Part shown: in pieces, positions 6,416-16,490 of the stretch
Layout: each line of letters starts with the position of its first letter
How positions within the stretch are numbered: position 1 is the stretch's first letter
Source: Aequorivita sp.
GTDB taxonomy: Bacteria; Bacteroidota; Bacteroidia; Flavobacteriales; Flavobacteriaceae
Reading direction: 5' to 3'
Length of the DNA: 33,419 nt
Assembly: GCA_002715485.1 (NCBI GenBank)
Contig: PAZL01000009.1
Span: 1-33,419, forward strand
Translations under genes and position numbers: made by a program
Notes under the pieces: generated by a model
Database searches by the model: none
What the model was told of the DNA's origin: nothing
What the model saw: only the letters and a program-made list of their open reading frames with translations

Positions 6416-9400
6416 AAACGTATCAAAAAATTTCGAAAAATAATAGTTCGCACCTTTGTAATCATTGTATTGCTGCTCGTGCTTATAGTGATTATTTTTT
6501 CTATTCCTTCGGTGCAAACTTGGGTCGCCAAAAAGGTAACCACCAATCTTAATGAAACTTACGGAACCGATATAAACATAAAGCGACTTGGACTTAATTG
6601 GAAGGGAGAAGTAGATATTCGGGAAGTATATATTGCAGATCACCACAGCGATACGCTCATTTATAGCAAAGAAGTACAAACCAATATTATTAGCTTTCAA
6701 AATTTAATTAATGGTGATCTCGGCTTTGGAGATATTGCACTTGACCAAGCCAAACTTTATGTAAAAACTTATAAAGATGAAGAGACCGACAACCTTTCCA
6801 TTTTTGCAAAAAAGTTTGATACAGGCAAGCCAAATACATCGCCATTTTCGCTTTTCAGTAACGATGTAAGTTTGACTAATAGTCGCGTTAAGATCATCAA
6901 TGAAAATCTGGAAAATCCGGAAGTATTTTTATTTAATAATGTAAATGTTACTGCGAATAATTTAAAAATCAATGGACCTGAGGTAAGAGTCAATATTGAG
7001 AATCTCTCCTTAACTGCTGCACGTGGTTTTGTGGTTGAAGATATGCAGACGGATTTTTCATATACTGAAACAAACATCACTTTAAATAATCTTAATTTAA
7101 AAACAACTGAGTCCCAGATTGTGGGAGATGTAGATTTGGATTATTCCAAAAATGGATTTGCAGATTTTATTAACGATGTAGTTATCACAGCCACTTTAAA
7201 AGATTCTAAAATAGCAACAAACGATTTAAATGATTTTTATAATGAATTTGGTCCCGACCAGTTGATTCTATTGGATACCGAATTGAAAGGTACGTTAAAT
7301 GATTTTACCGCAACCAATTTAAAGTTTCAAACGGGTGACACGAACATAAAAGGGGACTATGCATTTCAAAATATCCTAAATTCTGAAAATGGATATGCCA
7401 TCACTGCAAACAACCATTATATTGCCACCAACTACTACGATTTAAGGAGGTTCATGCCCAAAATTTTAGGAAATGTTGTTCCTGCTGAATTGAAAGAGCT
7501 TAAAAACTTCAATCTCAGTGGAAATACTTCAATAGCTGGTGATGAGCTCAACACAAAAAGCAATTTACAGAGCGGCATAGGCCAAGCTAACCTTGACCTT
7601 AAAATAGGAAATATCACAAATATTGACAATGCGTACTATCAAGGCAACGTGGTATTAAAAAACTTTGATCTTGGAAAAATAGCTAAAACCACTTCCCTTG
7701 GAAAAATGACTGCCGACTTAGATTTTGATGGTCGCGGGTTTAATAAAAATACCGTAAACACAGAAGTTTCCGGTACGGTATCATCTTTTAATTTTGAAGG
7801 ATATAATTATAAAAACATTACCGTTTCCGGAAATCTTAAAAACCCACTTTTTAATGGAGAACTTTCAATTGATGATCCAAATTTAAAGTTAGAGTTTAAG
7901 GGACTGATAGATGCTTCATCGGAAACAAACCAACTTGATTTTGAGGCAGATGTAGAATATGCTGAGTTGAACAAGCTAAATTTGATAACACGTGACAGTA
8001 TTGCCGTTTTCACAGGAAAAGTGGTAGTTGATATGGAAGGGAATACAATAGATGATGTTGTGGGAACCGTTAATTTCAGTCAAACTTTTTATCAAAATGA
8101 ACGGGACGATTTTTACTTTGATGATTTTACAATCACTTCTTCTTTTGAAGGGCCAGTGAGGACTATTGAAATAAACTCCCCCGATATTTTGAACGGCGAG
8201 ATTTCAGGAGAGTTTTTAATTCAAGATATACCCAACCTCTTTCAAAATGGGATTGCAAGTATATATACCAATTATATTCCGCAGGAAGTTACGACCAATC
8301 AATATATAGATTATGAATTTGTGGTATATAATAAAATTGTGGATGTTTTTGTGCCTCAATTAAAATTAGGAGACAATACCCGTGTAAAAGGTTCCGTTTC
8401 TTCTGATGAATCAAAATTTGAACTAGATTTTCGCTCCCCTGAAATTCTTCTTTTCGATAATTATATAGGAAAACTAAACATTCAAGTAGATAATGATAAT
8501 CCATTATATAACACATACATATCAGCAGATTCTGTATATACAGGTTTTTATAATATAAAAGACCTGAATGTAATTAATAAAACGTTGAATGATACTATGT
8601 ATGTGCGTTCAGAATTTGCTGGTGGGCCAAAAAAAGAAGATCTTTTTAACCTCTCATTTTACCATACCATAAATCCATCAGGTAAATCTGTGATTGGCGT
8701 TAAAAAATCTGACATTACTTATAAAGGCAATGTTTGGTATTTGAATGAAAACAACAACCGTTTGAATAAAGTAGTTTTTGATGATAACTTTAGAGAAGTA
8801 CGCATAGACTCATTAGTATTAAGCCATAACGAAGAACTTATACAAATGGCAGGCATGCTTCGCGATTCTACCTATAAAGATCTTAAAGTTCGTTTTAAAG
8901 ACGTAAACATTGGCAACATTACCCCAGAAATAGACAGTTTGCGGCTTAAAGGAAATATGAATGGCAGGTTTGATTTTCTTCAAAAAAATGGAGCGTATTA
9001 CCCTAACAGCTCTGTTACAATAGAAAATGTGGAAATCAATGAAATTCCTTTCGGAGATTTGAATTTAAAAATTGACGGTAACGAAGATCTTACAAAATAC
9101 CGTATCAATACTTCATTAACAAACAACAATGTAAAATCAATAAATGCTGTGGGCGAAATAGATGTTTCAGCCCAAAATCCACAGATACAGCTCAATGTTG
9201 ATTTAAATCAGTTTAACATGCAGGCATTCAGTCCGTTTGGTGCCGATGTAATTACCGATATTAGGGGATTAATAACAGGAAATGCAAAAGTCTCAGGCAA
9301 TTATAAATCGCCAGATATTTTGGGCCGTTTTACCTTGGAGAACAGCGGCCTGAAAATACCCTACCTTAATACCGATTTTGACATTGAAACAGGTGCGCAA

Positions 9401-10864
9401 ATAATTGTTACAAAAAATAAATTTGAAATTGACGGTACCCAAATAACCGATACAAAATATAAAACCATAGGCACTTTATATGGAAATGCCACACACAATA
9501 ATTTTAGTGACTGGGAAATGGATTTACACATTGAAGCTCCTGAAAGATTAGTAGTTTTGGACACTCCCCCAGAAGAAGACGCACTGTATTACGGTACTGC
9601 ATTTATAAGCGGAAGAGCCGATATTACGGGCCCTATAGATGAACTGGTAATTGACGTGGAAGCTACAACACAGGCAGGCACCACCTTTAAAATTCCAATT
9701 AGCGATACAGAATCAATTGGTGACGACTCATTTGTTCATTTCCTTTCGCCCAAAGAGAAAGAAGCACGCATCAATGGAGAAACTCTTGTTAATGAAGAAG
9801 TAAAAGGTTTGTCATTAAACTTTGAATTGGACATTAATAAAAATGCTGAAGTAGAAGTGGTAGTAGACCAAGAAAACAACTCAAAACTAAAAGGACGCGG
9901 TGCGGGGATTCTTCTTATTGAAATAAACACTAACGGGAAGTTCCAAATGTATGGCGATTTTCAAGTTTATGAAGGAGAATTTGATTTTAGGTATGGCGGC
10001 ATCATTCAGCGGAATATTGGTGTGGTTCCCGGAGGAAATATCACTTGGGACGGAGCTCCCGAAAAGGCCAATTTAGATTTGAGCGCTGTTTATAAAACCC
10101 AAGCAAACCCATCGGTTTTATTGGATAATCCTTCTCTCAACACAAAAATTCCGGTTGAAGTTTATGTTGACTTAAACGGAGAGCTGGCACAGCCTGAACT
10201 TAGCTTCAACATAGATTTTCCAAGGGTTAGTTCTACTTTAAAAAGTGAGTTGCAATACAAACTTCAGAATCAGGAACAAATGCAAAACCAAGCACTGTTT
10301 TTATTAGCTTCCAATTCTTTTGTGAGCGATAATTACGCAGGTTCCAATGCTTTTGCAGGAACCGTGGCCGATAGGGTTTCTGGTTTGGTAAACAACCTTT
10401 TTGCGGATCAAGACGGCAAATTCCGTGTGGGTCTGGATTATTCAATTGGCAATAGAACACCCAACCAAGAGACCTCTGATCGTTTCGGCATTACGCTTTC
10501 TACACAAATAAATGAACGTATTCTTATTAACGGAAAAGTGGGAGTGCCAGTAGGCGGCGCTAACGAAACGGCTGTGGCTGGTGATGTGGAAGTGCAATGG
10601 CTAATAAATGAAGATGGAAGCCTACGGATGAAATTCTTTAACCGACAAGCAGATTTGCAATTCATAGGCGAAGATCAAATATTTGAACAGGGTACGGGTA
10701 TCTCATATTCCGTAGACTTTAATACCTTTCAAGAGCTTTACAGAAAGCTTTTCAATAAAAAAGTAACCATTGACACAGAACTACCCGTAATTCCGGATGA
10801 TAATAGCTTCCCTGTTGATTTTAAGCCCCAGGGAACGCAAACCGAAGAAGAGGAAGGGGAGTAG
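6416..10864 (+). CDS. tamB: TamB/translocation and assembly module family protein (start uncertain)
   Basis: About 1,480 residues. TamB-like proteins are inner-membrane-anchored bridges spanning the periplasm that help assemble outer membrane proteins or move lipids. A long beta-rich region follows the N-terminal anchor. The C-terminal DUF490/TamB domain occupies roughly the last 400 residues (for example GNAKVSGNYKSPDILGRF and FQMYGDFQVYEGEFDFRYGG), and the protein ends in an acidic tail. The open frame begins after a stop at 6413-6415 and opens with a basic stretch, KRIKKFRKIIVRTF, before the membrane helix, as expected for this family. No ATG, GTG or TTG exists until TTG at 6470, inside the helix. 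I give the whole open frame; the protein may start at 6470 or at a non-standard codon. Confidence 0.85.
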   Translation, partial: KRIKKFRKIIVRTFVIIVLLLVLIVIIFSIPSVQTWVAKKVTTNLNETYGTDINIKRLGLNWKGEVDIREVYIADHHSDTLIYSKEVQTNIISFQNLINGDLGFGDIALDQAKLYVKTYKDEETDNLSIFAKKFDTGKPNTSPFSLFSNDVSLTNSRVKIINENLENPEVFLFNNVNVTANNLKINGPEVRVNIENLSLTAARGFVVEDMQTDFSYTETNITLNNLNLKTTESQIVGDVDLDYSKNGFADFINDVVITATLKDSKIATNDLNDFYNEFGPDQLILLDTELKGTLNDFTATNLKFQTGDTNIKGDYAFQNILNSENGYAITANNHYIATNYYDLRRFMPKILGNVVPAELKELKNFNLSGNTSIAGDELNTKSNLQSGIGQANLDLKIGNITNIDNAYYQGNVVLKNFDLGKIAKTTSLGKMTADLDFDGRGFNKNTVNTEVSGTVSSFNFEGYNYKNITVSGNLKNPLFNGELSIDDPNLKLEFKGLIDASSETNQLDFEADVEYAELNKLNLITRDSIAVFTGKVVVDMEGNTIDDVVGTVNFSQTFYQNERDDFYFDDFTITSSFEGPVRTIEINSPDILNGEISGEFLIQDIPNLFQNGIASIYTNYIPQEVTTNQYIDYEFVVYNKIVDVFVPQLKLGDNTRVKGSVSSDESKFELDFRSPEILLFDNYIGKLNIQVDNDNPLYNTYISADSVYTGFYNIKDLNVINKTLNDTMYVRSEFAGGPKKEDLFNLSFYHTINPSGKSVIGVKKSDITYKGNVWYLNENNNRLNKVVFDDNFREVRIDSLVLSHNEELIQMAGMLRDSTYKDLKVRFKDVNIGNITPEIDSLRLKGNMNGRFDFLQKNGAYYPNSSVTIENVEINEIPFGDLNLKIDGNEDLTKYRINTSLTNNNVKSINAVGEIDVSAQNPQIQLNVDLNQFNMQAFSPFGADVITDIRGLITGNAKVSGNYKSPDILGRFTLENSGLKIPYLNTDFDIETGAQIIVTKNKFEIDGTQITDTKYKTIGTLYGNATHNNFSDWEMDLHIEAPERLVVLDTPPEEDALYYGTAFISGRADITGPIDELVIDVEATTQAGTTFKIPISDTESIGDDSFVHFLSPKEKEARINGETLVNEEVKGLSLNFELDINKNAEVEVVVDQENNSKLKGRGAGILLIEINTNGKFQMYGDFQVYEGEFDFRYGGIIQRNIGVVPGGNITWDGAPEKANLDLSAVYKTQANPSVLLDNPSLNTKIPVEVYVDLNGELAQPELSFNIDFPRVSSTLKSELQYKLQNQEQMQNQALFLLASNSFVSDNYAGSNAFAGTVADRVSGLVNNLFADQDGKFRVGLDYSIGNRTPNQETSDRFGITLSTQINERILINGKVGVPVGGANETAVAGDVEVQWLINEDGSLRMKFFNRQADLQFIGEDQIFEQGTGISYSVDFNTFQELYRKLFNKKVTIDTELPVIPDDNSFPVDFKPQGTQTEEEEGE

Positions 10865-11021
10865 GTTATTAAATATACACAAAGTGTTTTCCCAGGTAAA
10901 TTTGCTGTGAATGATTGTAAGAATATTCAGGTTTTCAATAACAATTTAGTGGATAACTGCAGTATTTTCTTCAATAAATATTTGGTTCAGATTTTCACCA
11001 GAAAGTTTATAGATACTTCTT

Positions 11022-11402
11022 TTAAAGTGAAGCAATCACAGAAATCTCAACATTCACAAACTTAGGTAGGTTTGCAACTTCCACAGTTTCGCGGGCGGGA
11101 GCAGTGGCCTCATTAAAATAAGTGGCATACACCTCATTGATAGCTGAAAAATTATGCATATCGCTGATGAAAATGCTTGTTTTAAGCACATTTTCAAAAG
11201 TCATTCCCGCTTCGGTTAGTATTGCTTTTAGGTTTTCCATAACCAGCTTGGTCTCGGCCTTAATATCGTCAATTACCAAATCACCGGTTTTTGGGTCTAT
11301 GGCTATTTGTCCAGAAGTATAAAGCATATTTCCTTTTAAAACTGCTTGATTATAAGGGCCAATTGGGGCTGGAGCATTAGTGGTAGTAATAATTTTTTTC
11401 AT
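11022..11402 (-). CDS. ridA: RidA family reactive intermediate/imine deaminase
   Basis: Predicted protein of 126 residues from the ATG at 11402, the standard RidA length; a longer frame adds ten residues without family match. RidA (YjgF/YER057c/UK114) hydrolyses 2-aminoacrylate and other reactive enamines or imines released by PLP enzymes, protecting those enzymes in the cytoplasm. Family landmarks are APAPIGPYNQAV near the N-terminus, LYTSGQIAIDP, the conserved arginine in APARETVEV that contacts the substrate carboxylate, and the VEISVIA end. It lies 29 bases downstream of lptD on the same strand and may be co-transcribed, although the functions are unrelated. Confidence 0.95.
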   Translation of the reverse strand: MKKIITTTNAPAPIGPYNQAVLKGNMLYTSGQIAIDPKTGDLVIDDIKAETKLVMENLKAILTEAGMTFENVLKTSIFISDMHNFSAINEVYATYFNEATAPARETVEVANLPKFVNVEISVIASL

Positions 11403-11431
11403 GTTGATTCTTTTTATTATCCGGTGAAACA

Positions 11432-14143
11432 CTATAGTTGTTTGTCACTTTCTCTTCGCTTATCATATTTAATATCGCTAAGTACGGAGGATTTTATTCC
11501 GATAAAGAAATACCAAGCCGTGTTTATACTGCCTATGGGTGTCCAATTAAAACTCATTTGCCAGCTTTCCAAATCACGCTGGAACCGAAACTGCGTAAGC
11601 GTTACACCTTTATTTTTAAAATCATAACCTGAAGAAACTCCCACAGTCCATCGAGGTGCAAGCTCCATATTAGTGCTTACCATCAGAGACTGGCTAGAAA
11701 TTTCGTTTTGTCGTTGGCTATTTCCATAGGTGATAGTATAGGCTAAGCGCATATCCCAAGGAATACTATAGTTATACCAAGCTACATTTGTTTTATCTAC
11801 ATCTTCATCGTCTTCTTTATAAATCTGACCATCATAAATATCAGTAGCATCCCCAAAAAGATCATCTGGGCGCCCCCCATTTCTGAAGGTTTCATTCTCT
11901 GTTCTATCCAAATCCTTTTTTCCACTACCATCAAAATCTTTGCTGGAGAAGGAATAATTGATACTCACATTGGCATTGGTTAGCCTGAAAAGACTTCCGC
12001 CATTGTCAATATTAAAAACATCTATTTTTTGATTGTTATTGTCAAGCGCATATGGGTCTAACGATCCGCTAAAGTTGAAATCCAACTTTGGAACAATTGG
12101 AATACTACCGGTAAACTGCAACGGGCTCCATTGTAAAGAATCACCTGCAATATTGTAAGCTGTTGAAAAATTCAAGTTATTCAATAACGTAACTTTCTTT
12201 GGCTCCAGCGCAGTAGTGTCACGATCCCGCACCTTTGCTTCAAAGGTATTACTCAAAGCCATTCCGATACTGCTGGAATATACTTTATTAGGTGGCCCGT
12301 AAAGTGTGTTTTCAAAACGTGAATATTCTACAACTTGTGCAGCTTCATCAGCAGTTGCTGGTATAATGAATTCGTCATAATATCTATCAAAAGCAGGATT
12401 TATGTTGTAACTGATTGATGGACGGACCACGTGGCGAACGGCCTGTATTTTACTATCCTTTCCAAAGTTGAAAAGTCCGTAAAGCGTGGTTCCCAAACTT
12501 GTGGAAAAATTATAGGTTCGGTAACTTTCAAAACCCGAAACCGTATCTCTTACAATACCTCCCAAACCATTATTTATAGATTGGTCATAGCGCTGTCGCG
12601 TACTTTTGAGCACCCAAGTTTCACGAAAATTGGTACCCGCGGAAGCACTAAGGTATTTTAAAATTTTAAAATTTGTTGTAATGGGAATATTGTGTTGGGC
12701 GCCAATTTGTGCACTGTTGAACATTTCCGACTTAAAAAAAAGTGAATCGGTAGTTTGAATTCTGTTTTCTGCAGAAAGATCGTACTGAAAGTTAATATTT
12801 TGAATAATTCCCTTTTTGGTACCATCCTTTGGCGCAAAAGGATAAATTCTTGAAACACTTGTGTTCAAATTAGGCAAAGACATATTGATTGCCTGGGTAT
12901 TAGTATTTTGTGAATGGGTTGCTGCCAATGAAAGGTTAACTTGTGGTTCCCCTTCAAAAGTTTTGGAATAGGAAATAGAAGAACTCAAGGTATTAACCAA
13001 TGCACTTGCATTGTTGGTCTGGTTGATGGACTGAGAAAAATACTTGCTGCTTCCAATGTTTACCGAGGCTGAAAAACGGGAATTGGGACTGCTTTTTGTA
13101 TCTTGCGAATGTGACCACCGAATGTTATAAATACTGGTTTCATTAAAGTTTGGAAACCCTCTTTCCTCCTGTACAAGTTTTTCAAATCTTGCACTTACGT
13201 TCCCTTTAAATTTATATCGAAGGGCATAACTTGTTTCCCCGCGTAGCGCATAACTTCCGTTAGTGTAATAATCTCCTAAAAGGCTTAAATCCAAATATTC
13301 ACTTATTGCGAAATAGTAACCACCATTTTGAAAAAAGAAACCCCGACTGTTATTATCACCAAAGGAAGGAATTATAAAACCCGAAGTACGATCTTCAGTC
13401 AAGGGAAAATACGCAAACGGTAAACCTACCGGCGTGGGAACGTCGGCAATGTACATATTTGTTAAGCCTGTAACCACCTTTTTTTTAGGTACAAACTTGG
13501 CTTTTCTGGTGTAGAAATAATATTCAGGGTCATCAATGTTTTTTGAAGTAGTGAATTTTACATTCCGAAGATATACCACGGAGTCGTTAACTTTTTTGGT
13601 AACATCGGCAATCACCCTAAACCCGTTTTGCTCGGTTCTGCTGTTGTAAACCAAAGCCTTTTCGGTATCAAAATTATAGCGAATGGAATCGGGCTCTACT
13701 TTGTTGTTTGCTTGTACAAAAACGGGGCGTTGACTATAAACCCCTGCACTGTCTATCCCTTTGGCATATACTTCGTTTTTATTGTAATCAAGAATAATCA
13801 AACCTGCATCTATCCGCATATCGCCATAGATAATGTAGGCTTTGTTATACATATATACCTTGTTTTCCTTTCGGTTTAGCAATACATAATCTTCTCCATA
13901 ATAATCCACAACATCCGTAAGTGTTTCTTTTTCAGGTTTTATGCTATCAGTCTTGACAGTGTCTTGGGCCTTCTCATTAACTTCGTCAATAACAGGCTTT
14001 AAATTTACTGTTAAGGTGTCTTCTTGGGTTGTTTTGGGAAGATTTGTTTCATTCTTTTGGGGAATGTCCTGAGCATGCAGAAGAGCGCTGCAAAGTAGCA
14101 GAAATGTTAAGAAGATTGTTAAGTAATGCCTGTTTGTCTGCAA
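11432..14143 (-). CDS. lptD: LPS assembly outer membrane protein LptD (Bacteroidota type)
   Basis: Predicted protein of 903 residues. LptD forms the outer-membrane translocon that inserts lipopolysaccharide into the outer leaflet. A signal peptide covers residues 1-24 (ending LLHAQ). A linker rich in T, E and K precedes the OstA-like jellyroll (YMYNKAYIIYGDMRIDAG, YSRPVF-type segments). The LptD core PTPVGLPFAYFPLTEDRTSG and GFIIPSFGDNNSRGF follow, then a long beta-barrel with alternating aromatic strands. The start is TTG at 14143, since a stop lies two codons upstream and no ATG precedes the signal peptide. It is divergent from the amidase, an arrangement I believe is common in Flavobacteriaceae. 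Confidence 0.92.
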   Translation of the reverse strand: MQTNRHYLTIFLTFLLLCSALLHAQDIPQKNETNLPKTTQEDTLTVNLKPVIDEVNEKAQDTVKTDSIKPEKETLTDVVDYYGEDYVLLNRKENKVYMYNKAYIIYGDMRIDAGLIILDYNKNEVYAKGIDSAGVYSQRPVFVQANNKVEPDSIRYNFDTEKALVYNSRTEQNGFRVIADVTKKVNDSVVYLRNVKFTTSKNIDDPEYYFYTRKAKFVPKKKVVTGLTNMYIADVPTPVGLPFAYFPLTEDRTSGFIIPSFGDNNSRGFFFQNGGYYFAISEYLDLSLLGDYYTNGSYALRGETSYALRYKFKGNVSARFEKLVQEERGFPNFNETSIYNIRWSHSQDTKSSPNSRFSASVNIGSSKYFSQSINQTNNASALVNTLSSSISYSKTFEGEPQVNLSLAATHSQNTNTQAINMSLPNLNTSVSRIYPFAPKDGTKKGIIQNINFQYDLSAENRIQTTDSLFFKSEMFNSAQIGAQHNIPITTNFKILKYLSASAGTNFRETWVLKSTRQRYDQSINNGLGGIVRDTVSGFESYRTYNFSTSLGTTLYGLFNFGKDSKIQAVRHVVRPSISYNINPAFDRYYDEFIIPATADEAAQVVEYSRFENTLYGPPNKVYSSSIGMALSNTFEAKVRDRDTTALEPKKVTLLNNLNFSTAYNIAGDSLQWSPLQFTGSIPIVPKLDFNFSGSLDPYALDNNNQKIDVFNIDNGGSLFRLTNANVSINYSFSSKDFDGSGKKDLDRTENETFRNGGRPDDLFGDATDIYDGQIYKEDDEDVDKTNVAWYNYSIPWDMRLAYTITYGNSQRQNEISSQSLMVSTNMELAPRWTVGVSSGYDFKNKGVTLTQFRFQRDLESWQMSFNWTPIGSINTAWYFFIGIKSSVLSDIKYDKRRESDKQL

Positions 14144-14164
14144 TGCTTAGATGCTATTATTTTG

Positions 14165-14172
14165 TAGATTTG
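14165..14172 (+). promoter_or_regulatory. Possible -7 box (TAGATTTG), plus strand
   Basis: Exact TAnnTTTG match within the 217-base divergent region between lptD and the amidase gene. It lies 188 bases before the amidase ATG, which would give a long leader, and no -33 TTG is present at proper spacing. It may be a chance match. Confidence 0.25.
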
Positions 14173-14191
14173 GCTCAGTATTTGAAACGGT

Positions 14192-14199
14192 CAAAAATA
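14192..14199 (-). promoter_or_regulatory. Candidate -7 box (TATTTTTG) for lptD
   Basis: On the minus strand this is an exact TAnnTTTG match, 48 bases before the lptD TTG start, giving a leader of ordinary length. The -33 TTG is not visible. The rest of the divergent region (14144-14360) is AT-rich with long T runs and shows no gene. Confidence 0.42.
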
Positions 14200-14360
14200 A
14201 ACATATTTTTTCGGGTACGTTTTTTTAAATCATTTTTTTAAAATATCAAATTTTCTTAATCGTTAAAAGAAATATGAAATGCCCAATAACTATTTGCAAA
14301 ACCATAAAAATGAATAATCTAGGCATTCCATCTTCCACTTTATCAAATATTCTTATACAG

Positions 14361-15482
14361 ATGAAAACGAAACTTTTTTCTTCTTTCGTATTGATTATTG
14401 CAATTTCCTGTCTTCCTTTTACGGTTTCAGCCGTAGAAAATCCTATAAAACCTTTTGTTATTGTGCTGGATGCCGGTCACGGTGGTCACGACCACGGAAA
14501 TAAAGGCAATGGCTATAAGGAATCAGAAATCTCACTAAATATTGTTTTAAAAATAGGGGCAGAGCTTGAAAAGCTTCCGAATGTAAAAGTAATTTATACC
14601 AGAAAAACTGATGTTTTTATTGAGCTCCGCGAAAGGGCGGCAATAGCAAATAGGGCAGATGCCGATCTTTTTGTATCCGTACACTGCAACGCTCACAATT
14701 CTGACGCTTATGGTGCAGAGACCTTTGTTTTAGGACTTCATAAGAGCCAAGCAAACTTTGAGGTTGCAAAAAAGGAAAATGAGGTAATCTATTTGGAGGA
14801 AAATTATCAGGAAAAGTACGGCGGCTTTGATCCCAATGCTCCAGAATCATTAATAGGAATGGTGCTGATGCAGGAGGAATATCTGGACCAGAGCATATTG
14901 CTGGCAAGTTTGGTACAGAACAATGTTATCAATAATTTAAAAAGAAAAGATAGAAGTGTAAAACAGGCTGGTTTTTGGGTACTTCACAATACATATATGC
15001 CCAGTGTTTTGATTGAAACAGGCTTTCTCACCAATAAAAGCGAAGGTGCTTATTTGAATTCAGCCAAGGGACAATCTGAAATGGCTAGAGAAATAAGTAA
15101 CGCCATAAAATCTTACATTAACAGTCTTTCTATTTCCACAGAAAAGATAAAGGATCCCGAAGTGAAGGAACTTGAGGTTGAGAAAGCTATAGAAATTACC
15201 AAGGAAGATATTTATGAAGGCGTAATATTTAAAGTGCAACTAGCTGCAACCAGTAAAAAAATAGATCCAAAACCAAGTAACTTCAAGGGACTGAAAGATG
15301 TAGCCCGTGAAAAGGAAAACGGTCTTTTTAAGTATTATTATGGCGAAACATCAGACTATAATAAAATTCAGGTAATGAAAACTTTTGTGCAGCAAAAAGG
15401 ATATCCTTCAGCATATATTGTCGCTTTTAAAAAAGGAAAAAAAGTTAATCTACCTGAAGTGTTAAAATCGAAAGCCAATTAG
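14361..15482 (+). CDS. N-acetylmuramoyl-L-alanine amidase with C-terminal SPOR-like domain
   Basis: Predicted protein of 373 residues from the ATG at 14361, chosen because it directly begins the signal peptide (residues 1-24, ending VSA). An upstream in-frame ATG at 14274 adds 29 residues without family likeness. The Amidase_3 zinc site is intact: H40 in DAGHGGHD, E54, H108 in SVHCNAH, and the catalytic E219 in VLIETGFLTN. It cleaves the bond between N-acetylmuramic acid and L-alanine in peptidoglycan, probably at division sites. Residues about 290-370 (VIFKVQLAATSKK, FKYYYGETSDYNKIQVMK) resemble a SPOR domain that binds denuded septal glycan. First gene of the eight-gene plus-strand run. Confidence 0.93.
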   Translation: MKTKLFSSFVLIIAISCLPFTVSAVENPIKPFVIVLDAGHGGHDHGNKGNGYKESEISLNIVLKIGAELEKLPNVKVIYTRKTDVFIELRERAAIANRADADLFVSVHCNAHNSDAYGAETFVLGLHKSQANFEVAKKENEVIYLEENYQEKYGGFDPNAPESLIGMVLMQEEYLDQSILLASLVQNNVINNLKRKDRSVKQAGFWVLHNTYMPSVLIETGFLTNKSEGAYLNSAKGQSEMAREISNAIKSYINSLSISTEKIKDPEVKELEVEKAIEITKEDIYEGVIFKVQLAATSKKIDPKPSNFKGLKDVAREKENGLFKYYYGETSDYNKIQVMKTFVQQKGYPSAYIVAFKKGKKVNLPEVLKSKAN

Positions 15483-15506
15483 TGTGCATTCTTTATATTT
15501 ATCATT

Positions 15507-15514
15507 TAAATTTG
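15507..15514 (+). promoter_or_regulatory. Possible -7 box (TAAATTTG) before mlaD
   Basis: Exact TAnnTTTG match in the 54-base gap between the amidase and mlaD, 22 bases before the mlaD TTG start. No clear -33 element. It may be an internal promoter of the plus-strand run. Confidence 0.38.
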
Positions 15515-15536
15515 TTCACAAACTAAAACTATACAC

Positions 15537-16487
15537 TTGAGACTATCGAAAGAAGTTAAAACCGGAATCCTCGCCATCGGGGCTATATTGCTGTTAATCT
15601 TTGGTTACAGTTTTTTAAAGGGCACTAATTTGCTCGATAAAAACAGAGAATTCTATGTAAAATACGATAATGTTGAAGGCTTGGCGCAAGCCGCACCTGT
15701 CACTATAAATGGGCTTACTGTGGGCAAGGTGCAGAATATTTCATTTGCCAATTCAAAAGGAGGGCTCGTCGTAAAGTTTACTGTTGAAAAGGATTTTGAC
15801 TTTTCAAAAAACAGTATCGTTAGAATTTACAGTACAGGGCTTATTGGTGGAAAATCATTAGGAATTTTTCCCCAATACGATGTAAACAATATTGCAAAAA
15901 GCGGCGATACCCTTAGAGGCGATGTGGAAGACGGAATGCTTACGGCCGTAACAAAAGCCCTCGGTCCATTGGAGAAAAAAGTGAACAATACACTTGCAAC
16001 CGTAGATACGCTCTTGTTGAGCATTAATGCGATTGTTGACGAACAGACCCGTCAAAACCTAAAGGAAGCAATTGCAAATTTGAATACTACTCTTAACTCG
16101 TTTGCTGGAGTTTCTGAGAATTTAAATAACATCCTCTCCAACAATACAGGTAAACTTGACAATACATTTACAAATTTGGACAAAACCGCCGGAAATCTTT
16201 CAAAGCTAACAGATTCTTTGGCACAGTTGGAAACTGGCAAATTGGTTACCGATATTCAGAACGTGGTTGACAAAATGGATAAAATTGTAGCGGGAGTAGA
16301 TAATGGAGAAGGTTCTATTGGCAAACTATTAAAAGACGACAAACTCTATCAAAATTTAGAAGGTGCATCCAGACAGCTTGAGCAGCTACTACAAGACGTT
16401 AAGTTAAATCCGAAACGTTATGTGCACATTTCCGTTTTTGGTAAAAAGAACAAAGAATACGAACCGCCAGCCAATCCAGACGAGTAA
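15537..16487 (+). CDS. mlaD: MlaD family (MCE domain) protein
   Basis: Predicted protein of 316 residues. One membrane-spanning segment at residues 8-28 (ILAIGAILLLIFGYSFLKG) is followed by the MCE domain: FYVKYDNVEGLAQAAPVTINGL, VGKVQNISF, and VRIYSTGLIGGKSLGIFP. A long helical region of about 130 residues follows. In E. coli MlaD forms a hexamer with the MlaFE transporter and moves phospholipids across the periplasm. Partner genes mlaE and mlaF are not in this window, so the partners here are unknown. The start is TTG at 15537. The frame aligns from MRLSKEVKTGILAI, as expected in Flavobacteriaceae, and no ATG exists. Its position next to the amidase, opposite lptD, fits an envelope role. 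Confidence 0.9.
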   Translation: MRLSKEVKTGILAIGAILLLIFGYSFLKGTNLLDKNREFYVKYDNVEGLAQAAPVTINGLTVGKVQNISFANSKGGLVVKFTVEKDFDFSKNSIVRIYSTGLIGGKSLGIFPQYDVNNIAKSGDTLRGDVEDGMLTAVTKALGPLEKKVNNTLATVDTLLLSINAIVDEQTRQNLKEAIANLNTTLNSFAGVSENLNNILSNNTGKLDNTFTNLDKTAGNLSKLTDSLAQLETGKLVTDIQNVVDKMDKIVAGVDNGEGSIGKLLKDDKLYQNLEGASRQLEQLLQDVKLNPKRYVHISVFGKKNKEYEPPANPDE

Positions 16488-16490
16488 AAT

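Noticed and set aside
10865-11021. Possible gene remnant or terminator between tamB and ridA
   Set aside because: No open frame with domain likeness and no stem followed by a T tract could be found in these 157 bases.
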